Source: Sphingopyxis indica | Lineage (GTDB): Bacteria > Pseudomonadota > Alphaproteobacteria > Sphingomonadales > Sphingomonadaceae | Reading direction: 5' to 3' | DNA: 64,000 nt | Assembly (NCBI RefSeq): GCF_900188185.1 | Contig: NZ_FZPA01000005.1 | Coordinates: 157,038-221,037, forward strand | Shown here: positions 26,915 through 36,187 of the stretch, in pieces | Position numbering within the stretch: position 1 is the stretch's first letter | Layout of the letters: each line of letters starts with the position of its first letter | Notes under the pieces: model-generated | What the model saw: the letters and a program-made list of their open reading frames with translations, nothing else | The model's database searches: none | Told to the model about the DNA's origin: nothing | Translations under genes and position numbers: made by a program

Positions 26915-28494
26915 CTTTGGTTCGGCACGGCATTCCCGCCGTGCGCCGCCAGTTCTTCGCGCCTTGTTCCAAAGGCGGGAGCATATTCGAGCGGAATATC
27001 GCGCGCGACCCTTTCGAAAACGGGAGCCACATCGGCGCGCGGTCGAACCCGCAGCGCGAGCGAGGGCGTCACCGACGACGTGCCGTACAGATCGAAACTC
27101 TGCTTTTGCAGCGCTCTTATCATGGGCATCGCGCGGTATCGGTCGTTCAGTTCATTGCGGACGATCTCTGCGGCGCGATCCTCGGCGCCGCCACACAGCA
27201 TGGCGGCCGCCGCCACGGGCGCCGAATCGGCCAGATGTTGCTCGACATCCATCATGACGGCCTTGGCCTCGCCCTCGCGCCCGAGCGCCGTCAACGCGCA
27301 CAGCTTGGCGCGCCGCACAAGCATGCGAGCATAGCCGTTCCCACCCTCCTCGGCGATGCGTCCCGCCAATTCGGCCGCTTCCAATCCCCGCTCATATTGC
27401 CCGAGATCGACCAGCCGCTCGCCGCGATTGATCGCGAAATTGACCATCCACGCGCTTGTGGAGGGGTCGTCTGCCTGAGCGACGATGCGGTCGAAGATGT
27501 CGCCGGCCGCGTCGTGACGGCCCAGCGCATCGAGCGCATAGACTTTGGCGTTGAGCGCCCAGCCCATATCCTCCGACAAGCCGGTAAAATCAGAAGGTTG
27601 ATGTTTGTCGAGAAGCGCAACGACCTCCTCGAAACGTCCGTTGCGCAGATAGGCCAGCGCCAGGCTCCTGATCGCGCCGGGCTTGTCGGGTTGACTCTGG
27701 TAATTCGCAACGGCTCGGCGGAGCTCGGCCTCGAGAAACACCTGCAGATGGAGGCCAGCCTTGGCCTCGAGCTGCGGCCAGTATTTTTCGAACCGTCGAT
27801 CACCAAGCACGTCGATCACCGAATCGGCCAGCACGGTCTGATCCACCAGCTCGATGGCTCGGTCGGGGTGGCCCGCCTCGACCTCCGCGGTAAAATGATC
27901 CGACTTGATCGAGATCTGCATGTCCTCGGAAAAGCTGGCCAGATGGCCGGGCGTATCCAAGCCGCGCATCAGTGCGAGCAGTCCTTCGTAATCTTTGGCC
28001 TGGCGATGGGAGTGGAACAGGTTGCGCGCGGTTTGCGCCAGCGGCTCAGTCTGCCCTTCGGCTTCCGGAGAGTCGAGAAAGGCAATCAGGTCGGCGGAAG
28101 CGGCCGCGCGATCGCCCGCCAGCGCGGCGATGTTGATCGACGCAATCCTGTCCAGCTCGATCTTTCCCGAGCCGCGAACATATTTCAGCTTCTGATAGGC
28201 ATCGGTCCAGCGCTCTTCCGAAACCGCACAACTCATCTCCGCAGCGGCGCGCATATATTTCACATTCGGATTGAAGCTGCCGCGCATCTCCATCTGCCAA
28301 TAGAGCGGAACAAGGAAGCCGCAGAAGTCGGTTTCCTTGCGCTGGGCTGCGTCGGCGAAGGCGGACAACAGCTCGGCATCGGTCATGCGCGTGAAGTCGG
28401 GGCGCTCCGGCGCGGCGCCCGTCTGCGCCGCCATCGCCACGCCGAGCGAAAGCGACGCCCCCAGCAGCGCCATCAGCCGAACGACTGCGATCAT
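26893..28494 (-). CDS. Periplasmic helical-repeat (TPR-like) protein, function unknown
   Basis: A 533-residue protein with a signal peptide ([20 protein letters not shown], cleavage after AMA) and then a long run of helix pairs resembling tetratricopeptide repeats, for example [20 protein letters not shown] (about 290-309), [20 protein letters not shown] and [19 protein letters not shown]. Two Cys (CGFLV, CAVSEE) sit near the N-terminus and two (CALTA, CGGAE) near 430-455. ATG 28494 has AGGGGAAA upstream. GC is a little lower than its neighbours. Its 3' end overlaps rimO tail to tail. No partner is indicated by context. Confidence 0.68.
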   Translation of the reverse strand: MIAVVRLMALLGASLSLGVAMAAQTGAAPERPDFTRMTDAELLSAFADAAQRKETDFCGFLVPLYWQMEMRGSFNPNVKYMRAAAEMSCAVSEERWTDAYQKLKYVRGSGKIELDRIASINIAALAGDRAAASADLIAFLDSPEAEGQTEPLAQTARNLFHSHRQAKDYEGLLALMRGLDTPGHLASFSEDMQISIKSDHFTAEVEAGHPDRAIELVDQTVLADSVIDVLGDRRFEKYWPQLEAKAGLHLQVFLEAELRRAVANYQSQPDKPGAIRSLALAYLRNGRFEEVVALLDKHQPSDFTGLSEDMGWALNAKVYALDALGRHDAAGDIFDRIVAQADDPSTSAWMVNFAINRGERLVDLGQYERGLEAAELAGRIAEEGGNGYARMLVRRAKLCALTALGREGEAKAVMMDVEQHLADSAPVAAAAMLCGGAEDRAAEIVRNELNDRYRAMPMIRALQKQSFDLYGTSSVTPSLALRVRPRADVAPVFERVARDIPLEYAPAFGTRREELAAHGGNAVPNQSQAATTP

Positions 28495-28606
28495 TCCGGA
28501 TTTCCCCTGCCTCTTACCTGCGGCCTTGCCTAGCGCGGACGCGCAGCGCGGCAAAGACCGAAGAAAAATTGCCGCCAGAATGGCACCGATCGCCGCGGAA
28601 GCGGGC

Positions 28607-29620
28607 TTAGAACAGCCGCGTCAGCGAATAGAAGATCGCGGCGACCACCGCGCTCGCGGGGATGGTGATGAACCAGGCGACGACGACGTTGCTCGCGACG
28701 CCCCAGCGCACCGCGCTCGCGCGGCGCGCGACGCCGGCGCCGATGATGCTGCCGGTGATCGTGTGCGTCGTCGACACCGGAATGCCGAGCAGGCTCGCGG
28801 CAAAGACCATGATCGAGCCGCCGGTCGAGGCGGCGAAGCCCTGATGGTGCGACAGCTTGGTGATCCGCCCGCCCATCGTCTCGATGATCTTCCACCCGCC
28901 CGACAAGGTCCCCAGCGCGATCGCGATATAGCAGGCGAAGGCGACCCAGTGCGGGACGTGGAAATCGCCGGTCATATAGCCGGTCGAATAGAGCAATACC
29001 GCGATCACCCCCATCGTCTTCTGCGCGTCGTTGAGCCCGTGGCTCAGCGAATAGGCTGCCGAGGAAAAGAGGTGCAGCGTGCGGAAGGTCCGCTCGGCGA
29101 ATTTCGCGGTGGCACCGCGCAGCGCCCAGCTGCTCGCGAGCATCACGAGCATCGACAGCAGCATCCCGAGCAGCGGCGAGAGGAAGATCGCGATGACGGT
29201 CTTGTTGAGCCCAGACCATTCGATGCCCTCGAACCCCGCATGCGCGACCCCGGCGCCGACGATGCCGCCGACGAGCGCGTGGCTCGACGAGGAGGGAATG
29301 CCCTTGAGCCAGGTGACGACGTTCCAGAACATCGCCCCGACGAGCGCGCCGAACACCACCGCCGGCGTCACCAGATCCTTGTCGATCAGCCCCGCGCCGA
29401 TCGTCTCGGCGACCTTGTGCAGCGCCGGAAAGACGAGGCTGAGGAAATAGGCCGCGAAATTGAAGAAGGCGGCGAACATCACCGCCTGCACCGGCCTGAG
29501 GAGCCGCGTCGCGACGACGGTCGCGATGCTGTTCGCGGCGTCGTGCAGGCCGTTCAGAAAATCGAACGCCAGCGCAAGGACGATCAGTCCGGCAAGGAAG
29601 GGAAAGGCGAGTTCATGCAT
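28607..29620 (-). CDS. pit: Inorganic phosphate transporter, Pit family
   Basis: Low-affinity, proton- or sodium-coupled phosphate (metal phosphate) transporter. The 337-residue protein has about ten membrane helices with the family signatures near both halves: FLNGLHDAANSIATVV (about 23-38, GxHDxAN) and SLSHGLNDAQKTMGVIAV in the second half (HGxNDAQK). It is of the short type without the large central loop of E. coli PitA. It lies 14 bases downstream of the Nudix-DUF47 fusion gene, so both are one operon, whose upstream region has a Pho box. Confidence 0.93.
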   Translation of the reverse strand: MHELAFPFLAGLIVLALAFDFLNGLHDAANSIATVVATRLLRPVQAVMFAAFFNFAAYFLSLVFPALHKVAETIGAGLIDKDLVTPAVVFGALVGAMFWNVVTWLKGIPSSSSHALVGGIVGAGVAHAGFEGIEWSGLNKTVIAIFLSPLLGMLLSMLVMLASSWALRGATAKFAERTFRTLHLFSSAAYSLSHGLNDAQKTMGVIAVLLYSTGYMTGDFHVPHWVAFACYIAIALGTLSGGWKIIETMGGRITKLSHHQGFAASTGGSIMVFAASLLGIPVSTTHTITGSIIGAGVARRASAVRWGVASNVVVAWFITIPASAVVAAIFYSLTRLF

Positions 29621-29634
29621 GGCGGCGCCCCCGC

Positions 29635-30759
29635 TTACGCGTGGTCGATGACCAGGCCGTCGATCTCGTTCGCGACATCCTCGAATCGGTCGACGACGCG
29701 TTCGAGGTGGCTGTAAAGCTCACGCGCGATCATGAAGTGGATCGTGTTCTGCTCGCCATGTTCGCGGAACAGCCGCTTGAGCCCCGCCGCGTGGATCTCG
29801 TCGGCATGGCCTTCCATGCGCACCAGCCGCTCGGTCAGCTCGTGCAGCCGCGGGCCGTTCGCCGAAATATTGCGCAGGAGCGGCAGCGCCTCGACCGTCA
29901 GCCGCGCCGAATCGACGATGATGCCCGCGATGTCGCGCATTTCGGGATCGAATTCGCGGACGTCGTAAAGGTCGACCGCCCCCGCGGTCTTCTGCATCTC
30001 GTCGATCGCATCGTCCATCGAGGCGATCAGGTCGGTGATCGCGCTGCGGTCGAAGGGGGTCAGGAAGGTGCGGCGCACCGTCTGCAGCACTTCGCGGGTG
30101 ATCGCGTCGGCGTCGTGCTCGCGCTCGACGATTTCCTGAATATGGTCCGCCATGCCGTCGCCGCCCTGGAGCAGCCGCGCGAGCGCCTCCGATCCTGCGG
30201 CGAGCGTCGCCGCATGGCGTTCGAACAGCTCGAAGAAATTGCCCTGCCGCGGCAGCAGGCGCTGGAACCAGGCGAACATGCGGCTAACCCCCGTCTTGTC
30301 TGCAATCGTATCGACGACGCCGCTCGTGCGCGCAGCCGCGCGAAAGCCGCTGTCGCCGAAGGAGCGGATCATCGCCTGCAGGTCGGGCTCATCGACGACC
30401 TCGGCGGCCTTGTCGAGCGCGAACCAGCGCCGCTCGCGCTCGTCCTGCTCCTTCCATTCGCCGAGTTCCTTGGTCACCGCGAGCGGAAACACCTCGACGT
30501 TGAGCATCACCGACGCGCCATTGGCGCGGCGCTTGCGATAATGATAGCTGCCGATCGCGGTCGGGCAGACCGCGCCGAGCACTCCGGCTTCCTCCTCGGC
30601 CTCGATCGCCGCCGAGGCGTGGCGCGACAGGCCGGTGAGCGGATTGCCCTTGGGAATCACCCAGCGCCCGGTGCCGCGCGAGGTGATGAGCAATATCTCG
30701 GTCGGGCCGTCGCGCCCGGGGCCGCCGAAGCGATAGGGGAGAACCGCGATCTGTCGCAT
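29635..30759 (-). CDS. Nudix-DUF47 (PhoU-like) fusion protein
   Basis: A 374-residue protein made of two families that are normally separate. Residues about 1-130 form a Nudix hydrolase domain: WVIPKGNPLTGLSRH then AAIEAEEEAGVLG. Compared with the Nudix box (G-x5-E-x7-R-E-U-x-E-E-x-G-U) the EExG part is intact, but the first Glu is Leu and the Arg is Ile, so activity may be reduced or altered; the style is that of DIPP-type enzymes acting on inositol pyrophosphates, polyphosphate or Ap(n)A. Residues about 160-374 are DUF47, a PhoU-like helical bundle (EREHDADAITREVLQ, FDRSAITDLIASMDDAIDE, MEGHADEIHAAGLKRLF) that usually accompanies Pit transporters. A phosphate-status sensor/regulator of Pit is the likely role, by inference. 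Confidence 0.85.
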   Translation of the reverse strand: MRQIAVLPYRFGGPGRDGPTEILLITSRGTGRWVIPKGNPLTGLSRHASAAIEAEEEAGVLGAVCPTAIGSYHYRKRRANGASVMLNVEVFPLAVTKELGEWKEQDERERRWFALDKAAEVVDEPDLQAMIRSFGDSGFRAAARTSGVVDTIADKTGVSRMFAWFQRLLPRQGNFFELFERHAATLAAGSEALARLLQGGDGMADHIQEIVEREHDADAITREVLQTVRRTFLTPFDRSAITDLIASMDDAIDEMQKTAGAVDLYDVREFDPEMRDIAGIIVDSARLTVEALPLLRNISANGPRLHELTERLVRMEGHADEIHAAGLKRLFREHGEQNTIHFMIARELYSHLERVVDRFEDVANEIDGLVIDHA

Positions 30760-30805
30760 GACGCCTCCTCCTTTCCTGACCGGCGGCCGGGGGCAGCGGC
30801 CGTTG

Positions 30806-30844
30806 ATGACAATTGGGTGACGCCCCTATGACAATATCGTGACA
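30806..30844 (-). promoter_or_regulatory. Pho box: four PhoB half-sites at 11-bp spacing
   Basis: On the minus strand: TGTCAC, TGTCAT, CGTCAC, TGTCAT (plus-strand starts 30839, 30828, 30817, 30806), each exactly 11 bp from the next. PhoB binds tandem TGTCA-type direct repeats of 11 bp, so this is two adjacent Pho boxes, 47-85 bp upstream of the Nudix-DUF47-pit operon and oriented towards it. Pit genes can be activated or repressed by PhoB in different alphaproteobacteria; direction cannot be told from sequence. Confidence 0.85.
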
Positions 30845-30875
30845 GCGGCAATGGGCTGCGTTCCAGGCCTCGCAG

Positions 30876-30891
30876 TTTCCGTAAACGTCAA
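30876..30891. promoter_or_regulatory. CGTAAACGTCAA site upstream of the monooxygenase gene
   Basis: TTTCCGTAAACGTCAA is close to TTTACGTAAACGT-type operators of MerR-family LiuR regulators of branched-chain and fatty acid catabolism. The core CGxAAACGTCA recurs at 48713-48728. A candidate only. Confidence 0.35.
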
Positions 30892-30977
30892 TTCGATTGC
30901 AAAATGCAACGCTATGCGTAAGCTGCTGCTCGAAGCGAGCCAGGGCACCGACCCGCTCGATAGTAAAAACGGGAGAC

Positions 30978-32528
30978 ATGATGATGGCAGGCACGGCGAC
31001 GGAGGAACGCCCCGCGCAGGCAAAGGCTGCCCCGGTCGATCAGGATGTGCTGATCGTCGGCGCCGGCATCTCGGGCATCGGCATGGCAGTGCATCTGCAA
31101 CTGCATTCGCCTGACCGCAGTTTCGCGCTGGTCGAGCGCCGCGCCAATCTGGGCGGCACCTGGGACCTGTTCCGCTATCCCGGCATCCGCTCGGACAGCG
31201 ACATGCACACGCTGGGCTTCGTCTTCGAGCCGTGGAAGCATGAAAAGTCGATCGCCGACGGCCCCGCCATCCTCGATTATCTCAATCGCATCGTCGACGA
31301 GCGCCGCATCCGCGAGCGCATCCGCTTCAACCGCAAGGTCGTCAGCGCCGACTGGAGCAGCGCCGACGCGCGCTGGACGGTGACGCTCGAGGACGAAAGC
31401 GGCGCAACCTCGACCACCACCGCGCGCTGGCTCTATCTCGGCTCGGGCTATTACGACTATGACGAACCCTATGACGCCAACTTCGCGGGGCGCGAGGATT
31501 TCGAGGGTCAGATCGTCCACCCGCAATTCTGGCCCGAAAATCTCGACTATGCCGGCAAGCGCGTCGTGGTGATCGGATCGGGGGCGACCGCGGTCACCAT
31601 CGTCCCGTCGATCGCCGGCAAGGCGGCGCATGTGACGATGCTGCAGCGCACCCCGACCTGGTATGCGATCCGCCCCGCCAAGGACGCGCTCGCCAATTTC
31701 CTGCGCAAGATCCTGCCCGAAAAGCTCGCCTATCGGATCACCCGCTTCAAGAATATCCGGCTGCAGGACATCGTCTTCCGCCGCGCGCGCGAAAAGCCCG
31801 AAAAGGTCGCCGATTTCCTGACCAAAAAGCTGAAGGAAGCGCTCGGCGACCGCTATGACCCGGTCGCCTTCACCCCGCCCTATAATCCGTGGGAACAAAG
31901 GCTGTGTCTCGTCCCCGACGCCGATTTCTTCGAAGCGATGAAGGCCGACAAGGCATCGGTCGTCACCGACCATATCGAGCGCTTCGACAAGAGCGGCATT
32001 CAGCTCAAGTCGGGCCGCCACCTCGACGCCGACATCATCATCACGGCAACCGGCCTGAAGCTGGCGGTGGCGGGCAAGATTCCGGTGCGCGTCGACGGCG
32101 ACCTCATCGACTGGAGCGAGCATTTCTATTACAAGGCGTGCATGTTCTCGAACGTGCCGAATTTCTCGGCGGTGTTCGGCTATCTCAACGCGAGCTGGAC
32201 GCTGCGCGCCGATATCGTGTCCGAATATGTCTGCCGCGTCCTCAACCACATGCGCGACACCCGCACCGAGGTCGCAACGCCGCTCCTCGCCGATCCGTCG
32301 AGCCTGACCGAAGAGAATATCTTCGATTTCTCGTCGGGCTATATCCAGCGCGCGCTGCACATCATGCCGAAGAGCGCGGTCGATCTGCCGTGGCGGCTCA
32401 GCCAGAATTATGTGCAGGACCGGATCGACATGAAGAGCGGGCCGGTCGACGACGGTGTGCTGCGCTTCGGCCATGCGCGCACCTCCGCCGCCGCAGCCGC
32501 GCCGGCCGAACTCGAAGCGGCCGAATAA
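30978..32528 (+). CDS. FAD-dependent Baeyer-Villiger-type monooxygenase
   Basis: Flavin monooxygenase that would insert oxygen next to a ketone carbonyl (or oxygenate N/S), using NADPH. About 516 residues: FAD motif IVGAGISGIGMAVHL (about 24-38), NLGGTWDLFRYPGIRSD, the Baeyer-Villiger fingerprint FEGQIVHPQFWP (F-x-G-x-x-x-H-x-x-x-W-P), and the second Rossmann motif VVVIGSGATAVTIVP. Three consecutive ATGs (30978, 30981, 30984) follow GGGAG; any may be the start. It is divergent from the Pho-regulated pit operon with a 218-base shared gap. Substrate unknown; related sphingomonad enzymes act on cyclic or aromatic ketones. Confidence 0.88.
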   Translation: MMMAGTATEERPAQAKAAPVDQDVLIVGAGISGIGMAVHLQLHSPDRSFALVERRANLGGTWDLFRYPGIRSDSDMHTLGFVFEPWKHEKSIADGPAILDYLNRIVDERRIRERIRFNRKVVSADWSSADARWTVTLEDESGATSTTTARWLYLGSGYYDYDEPYDANFAGREDFEGQIVHPQFWPENLDYAGKRVVVIGSGATAVTIVPSIAGKAAHVTMLQRTPTWYAIRPAKDALANFLRKILPEKLAYRITRFKNIRLQDIVFRRAREKPEKVADFLTKKLKEALGDRYDPVAFTPPYNPWEQRLCLVPDADFFEAMKADKASVVTDHIERFDKSGIQLKSGRHLDADIIITATGLKLAVAGKIPVRVDGDLIDWSEHFYYKACMFSNVPNFSAVFGYLNASWTLRADIVSEYVCRVLNHMRDTRTEVATPLLADPSSLTEENIFDFSSGYIQRALHIMPKSAVDLPWRLSQNYVQDRIDMKSGPVDDGVLRFGHARTSAAAAAPAELEAAE

Positions 32529-32582
32529 GCCTAGCGCCGGCGGGAAGCGAGACCTGCGCTAGAGCAAGATCAGCTTTGACTG

Positions 32583-32727
32583 AATAAGCCGTGTGCTCCC
32601 GCGCAGGCGGGAGCCCATCTCCCGACCCTTCTGCCTTGAACCCGCCGGAGATGGGTCCCCGCCTTCAGCCTCTGGCTGAAGTTTATCCTGAGCGCCTGCC
32701 AAGGCAGACGAAGGGCGGGGACACACG
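32583..32727. repeat. REP-like repeat, family B, with an inserted block
   Basis: Left arm AATAAGCCGTGTGCTCCCGC (palindromic with GCGGGAGCC), right arm beginning GGAGATGGGTCCCCGCCTT and ending GCGGGGACACAC. The right arm is split by about 50 bases that carry family D-like sequence (CTGAAGTTTATCCTGAGC, AGGCAGACGAAGGG). So one repeat type appears to have inserted into another. Confidence 0.78.
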
Positions 32728-32764
32728 CGCTTTCTCAAGCGCTTCATTCAAAGATGATCGGGAT

Positions 32765-33691
32765 CTAAAGCCGCAGCCCCGCGGTTTCGGGCAGGCCCGC
32801 CATGATGTTCAGATTCTGGACGCAGGCGCCGCTCGCGCCCTTGCCCAGATTGTCGAGCCGCGCGACGAGGCGCGCCTGGCTGCCGTCGCCATTGGCAAAG
32901 ACGAACAGGTCGAGCCGGTCGCTGCCGCCGTCCGAGGCGCGCAGCAGCATCTCGCCGTCGGCGGGCGCTTCGCCCATCCCCACGATCGGGCTGCCGGCAT
33001 AATATTCGGCGAGCGCGGCGCGCAGCGCATCGGGCGTCGCCGCGCCGGGCATCGCGCCGAGCGGCAGCGGCACCTCGACCACCATGCCGCGATGCGCGGG
33101 GATCACCGCGGGCGAAAAGAGCGGCGCGACGGCAAGCCCGCAGCGCGCCTGCATCTCGGGGACATGCTTGTGCCCGAGCGCCAGCGCATAACCGCGCCAC
33201 GCGATGTCGCGATCGGCCTCGAAGCGCTCGATCAGCGCCTTGCCGCCGCCCGAATAGCCGCTGACCGCGTTGCAGCTATAGGGCCAGTCGGCGGGAAGCA
33301 GCCCGGCGCGGACCAGCGGCGCGACGAGCGCGATGAAGCCCGTCGAATAGCAGCCGGGGTTCGACACGCGCATCGCCGCGGCGACCGCGTCGTGGCCGCT
33401 GACTTCGGGCAGGCCATAGACCCAGCCCGGCGCGACGCGGTGCGCGGTCGAGGCGTCGATGACGCGAGTCCGATCATTGTCGATCATCGCGGCCGCCTCG
33501 CGCGCGGCATCGTCGGGCAGGCAGAGGATAACGAAATCGGCCTCGTTCAGCGCCTCGCGCCGCGCGGCGGCCTCCTTGCGCCGCGCTTCGTCCAGGCGCA
33601 GCAGCGTAAACTCGCTCCGTCCCGCGAGCCGCTCGGCGATTTCCAGCCCCGTGGTTCCGGCCGCGCCGTCGATGAAGACCGTCTGCGTCAT
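32765..33691 (-). CDS. argC: N-acetyl-gamma-glutamyl-phosphate reductase, short type
   Basis: Third step of arginine synthesis: NADPH reduction of N-acetylglutamyl phosphate to the semialdehyde. At 308 residues it is the shorter type 2 ArgC. Cofactor motif FIDGAAGTTGLEIAERL (about 5-21), the catalytic Cys in SNPGCYSTGF (about residue 116), and SGYSGGGKALIERF follow. The downstream end overlaps the usual C-terminal domain with HKHVPEMQ. Cotranscribed with the NlpC/P60 gene upstream (4-base gap). No other arg genes are in the window. Confidence 0.93.
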   Translation of the reverse strand: MTQTVFIDGAAGTTGLEIAERLAGRSEFTLLRLDEARRKEAAARREALNEADFVILCLPDDAAREAAAMIDNDRTRVIDASTAHRVAPGWVYGLPEVSGHDAVAAAMRVSNPGCYSTGFIALVAPLVRAGLLPADWPYSCNAVSGYSGGGKALIERFEADRDIAWRGYALALGHKHVPEMQARCGLAVAPLFSPAVIPAHRGMVVEVPLPLGAMPGAATPDALRAALAEYYAGSPIVGMGEAPADGEMLLRASDGGSDRLDLFVFANGDGSQARLVARLDNLGKGASGACVQNLNIMAGLPETAGLRL

Positions 33692-33695
33692 CGCC

Positions 33696-34640
33696 TCAAC
33701 GCACCCGCTTCATGCCGCTGACCGCGGGGTCGTGCCCCTCGGCCGCGAAGCGCGCAATGACGTCGGCGAGCGGTTCGGCGGCGACCGACATGCTGTGCTT
33801 GCTCGCATGTATCAGCGTGTCGCGGTCGGCCATGATCCCGACATGGCCGGGAAAGAAGACCAGGTCGCCGCGCGCCAGGCCGGCGGGCGCGACATCCTTG
33901 TCGCTGCCGAGCGCCGCGAGTTGCAGGTCGCTGTCGCGCGGCAGATGGATGCCCGCCGCGCTCCATGCGAGCTGGACGAGCCCCGAACAGTCGATCCCCT
34001 GCGCGGTGCGCCCGCCCCAATGATAGGGCGTCCCGATCATCGCTTCGGCGACCGCGGCGGGATCGGCGTCGAATGCGTCGATCTCCGCGAGCGCGTCCAT
34101 CTCGATATAGCCGTGGACCGTGCGCAGCCAGTCGCCCTGCACCTCGCCCATCACCAGCGCACCATAGGGCAGGATCGCCGACCCGCCGCTTGCCGCGTCG
34201 GGGGCGGAATGAAGGCGCGCCTCGGCGGCCGCGACGCGGTGCGTCGGCGCGATCGGGTTGCCGAGCGCATTGGCGGCCAGATAGCCGACATAATGGTCGG
34301 CAAGGCCATAGCCCCACGCCCAGCCGCCGGTGACGTCGAGCAACGCGAAGCCTTCGCCGAACAGCAGCTCGCTCGTCTGCTCGGCATCGAGCGATGGTGC
34401 GGCGCGTATCGCGGCCGAGGGCAGGACGCAGCTCGTCATCTTGGGCGCGGCATAATGCGGCGCGAAATGGGTCCCCGCGACCGCGATGTCGGCGAGGTCG
34501 GGGCGGATCGCGACGATGCGCGGGTCGAAATCCTGCGCGACGCCGGCGAGCCCGAAGCGGTCGCGGCCCGCGCCGGCAGCGCCGGGGCGCCCCATGCGCA
34601 CCCGGTTCAATGCTGAATTATCGCCCTTGTTCGCGGTCAC
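33696..34640 (-). CDS. NlpC/P60 family (C40) cell-wall peptidase with SH3 domain
   Basis: A 314-residue protein without an obvious signal peptide. The middle (about 85-165) is an SH3-like domain (AAPSLDAEQTSELLFGEGFA, WAWGYGLADHYVGYLAA) that would bind peptidoglycan peptides, and the C-terminal (about 185-300) is NlpC/P60 with the catalytic Cys in GIDCSGLVQLAW, His in FFPGHVGIMA and the third polar residue, His, in LIHASKHS. Such enzymes cut gamma-D-Glu-meso-DAP or related bonds, often in recycling. It lies just upstream of argC and 87 bases downstream of the M17 aminopeptidase gene, same strand, so peptide recycling by both is plausible. Confidence 0.88.
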   Translation of the reverse strand: MTANKGDNSALNRVRMGRPGAAGAGRDRFGLAGVAQDFDPRIVAIRPDLADIAVAGTHFAPHYAAPKMTSCVLPSAAIRAAPSLDAEQTSELLFGEGFALLDVTGGWAWGYGLADHYVGYLAANALGNPIAPTHRVAAAEARLHSAPDAASGGSAILPYGALVMGEVQGDWLRTVHGYIEMDALAEIDAFDADPAAVAEAMIGTPYHWGGRTAQGIDCSGLVQLAWSAAGIHLPRDSDLQLAALGSDKDVAPAGLARGDLVFFPGHVGIMADRDTLIHASKHSMSVAAEPLADVIARFAAEGHDPAVSGMKRVR

Positions 34641-34727
34641 ATCTCGTCCTGTGCAAAGCCAAAGATCCGCGGGATCGCGGACAATCGCGCGGCATTAGAC
34701 CAGCGCGCCGCGCTTGATCAAGCGGGT

Positions 34728-36131
34728 TCAGCCGCGGCCGCGGCGGTCGTAGCGCGCCTGCAGCATCGCCCACGCCGCGCGCAGACCCAGTGCCGCGCCG
34801 CCCTTCGGGCGCCCGGGTTTCGCCGTCGGACGCCAGGCGAAAGTATCGAAATGCGCCCAGCGCGTATCGTCGGGGACGAAGCGTTTCAGGAACAGCGCTG
34901 CGGTGATCGACCCCGCAAAGGCCGAGCTGCCCGCATTGCCGAGGTCGGCGATGTCGGTTTCGAGGAGGTCGGCATAGCCGTCCCACAGCGGCATCCGCCA
35001 GACGGGATCGTCGCGGTCGGTGCCGCCCGCGATCAGGTCGGCAGCAAGCGCATCGTCATTGGCATAGAGCGCGGGCAGGTCGGGACCGAGCGCGACGCGC
35101 GCGGCGCCGGTCAGCGTCGCGAAATCGACGATCAGTTCGGGCTTGTCCTCGCCCGCTTTGGCGAGCGCGTCGCCGAGCACCAGCCGGCCTTCGGCATCGG
35201 TGTTGCCGATCTCGACCGTCAGTCCCTTGCGGCTCTTGAGCACGTCGCCGGGGCGGAAGGCATCCGACGAAATCGCATTTTCGGCCGCGGCGACAAGGCA
35301 GTGAAGGCGGATCGGCAACCCGGTCGCCATCACCAGCTCGGCAAGCGCAAGGACGTGCGCGGCGCCGCCCATATCCTTCTTCATCAGCCGCATTCCCGCC
35401 GCGGGCTTGATGTCGAGCCCGCCGCTGTCGAAGGCGATCCCCTTGCCGACGAGCGCGACGCGCGGATGATCCTCCTTGCCCCAGACGATCTCGATCAGCC
35501 GCGGCGCATGATGCTTGGCGGCGGCACGGCCCACCGCGTGGATCATCGGATAGCCCTGTTCGAGCGCCTCGCCCTTGGTGACGGCCAGCGTCGCGCCATG
35601 CGCCTTCGCGATCCGCGCGGCCTCCTTTTCGAGCGCCGCCGGTCCCATGTCGGCGGCGGGGGTGTTGACGAGGTCGCGGACGAGCGCGGTCGCGCGCGCT
35701 TCGGCGACCATCGGCGCGATCGCACCGACGTCGGCGGTCAGCAGCACGCGCGGACCGCGCGCCTCCTCCCTGGTGCGATAGCTGTCGAAGCGATATTGCC
35801 CGCTCATCCAGCCGAACAGCGCCTTGCCCGGCTGCCGCCCCTCGATGCGATAGCGCCCTTCGGGAAGCACCTGCCCCAGCTTGGCGAGACACCAGGCCGA
35901 CAGATTCTCGACATCGGCGACGGTCGTGACGACCGACCAGCTTTCGGCATCGTCGCCCGGCAGGATCGCATGGGCGTAAGCGTCGGGCTTGTAGGCGGCG
36001 GCGGCGAGCGCGGCGCGTTCGCGCGCGCTGCGGCCGGTCAGCCACGCATCATAGCTCTTCTTGTCGACGAGATGGATGGCGCGCGCATCCTGCCCCTTGT
36101 CGGGCTGGATCAGGTCGGAATAGTCGATCAT
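34728..36131 (-). CDS. Leucyl aminopeptidase family protein (M17)
   Basis: A zinc/manganese aminopeptidase of 467 residues. Visible M17 signatures are VGKGIAFDSGGLDIKPAAGM followed by MKKDMGGAAH (metal-binding Lys and Asp), and the family pattern NTDAEGRLVLGDAL (about 320-333) with further Asp and Glu ligands; the active-site Arg is in the latter. The N-terminal domain (about 1-165) is the smaller macro-like domain. Closest in style to PepB-like aminopeptidases of alphaproteobacteria. First gene of a likely three-gene unit with the NlpC/P60 protein and argC. Confidence 0.92.
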   Translation of the reverse strand: MIDYSDLIQPDKGQDARAIHLVDKKSYDAWLTGRSARERAALAAAAYKPDAYAHAILPGDDAESWSVVTTVADVENLSAWCLAKLGQVLPEGRYRIEGRQPGKALFGWMSGQYRFDSYRTREEARGPRVLLTADVGAIAPMVAEARATALVRDLVNTPAADMGPAALEKEAARIAKAHGATLAVTKGEALEQGYPMIHAVGRAAAKHHAPRLIEIVWGKEDHPRVALVGKGIAFDSGGLDIKPAAGMRLMKKDMGGAAHVLALAELVMATGLPIRLHCLVAAAENAISSDAFRPGDVLKSRKGLTVEIGNTDAEGRLVLGDALAKAGEDKPELIVDFATLTGAARVALGPDLPALYANDDALAADLIAGGTDRDDPVWRMPLWDGYADLLETDIADLGNAGSSAFAGSITAALFLKRFVPDDTRWAHFDTFAWRPTAKPGRPKGGAALGLRAAWAMLQARYDRRGRG

Positions 36132-36187
36132 GCTCCATCTGCCTAAGCCGATAGGGAAACTTTGTCGATTCCCGGCGTTGTTCGGCC

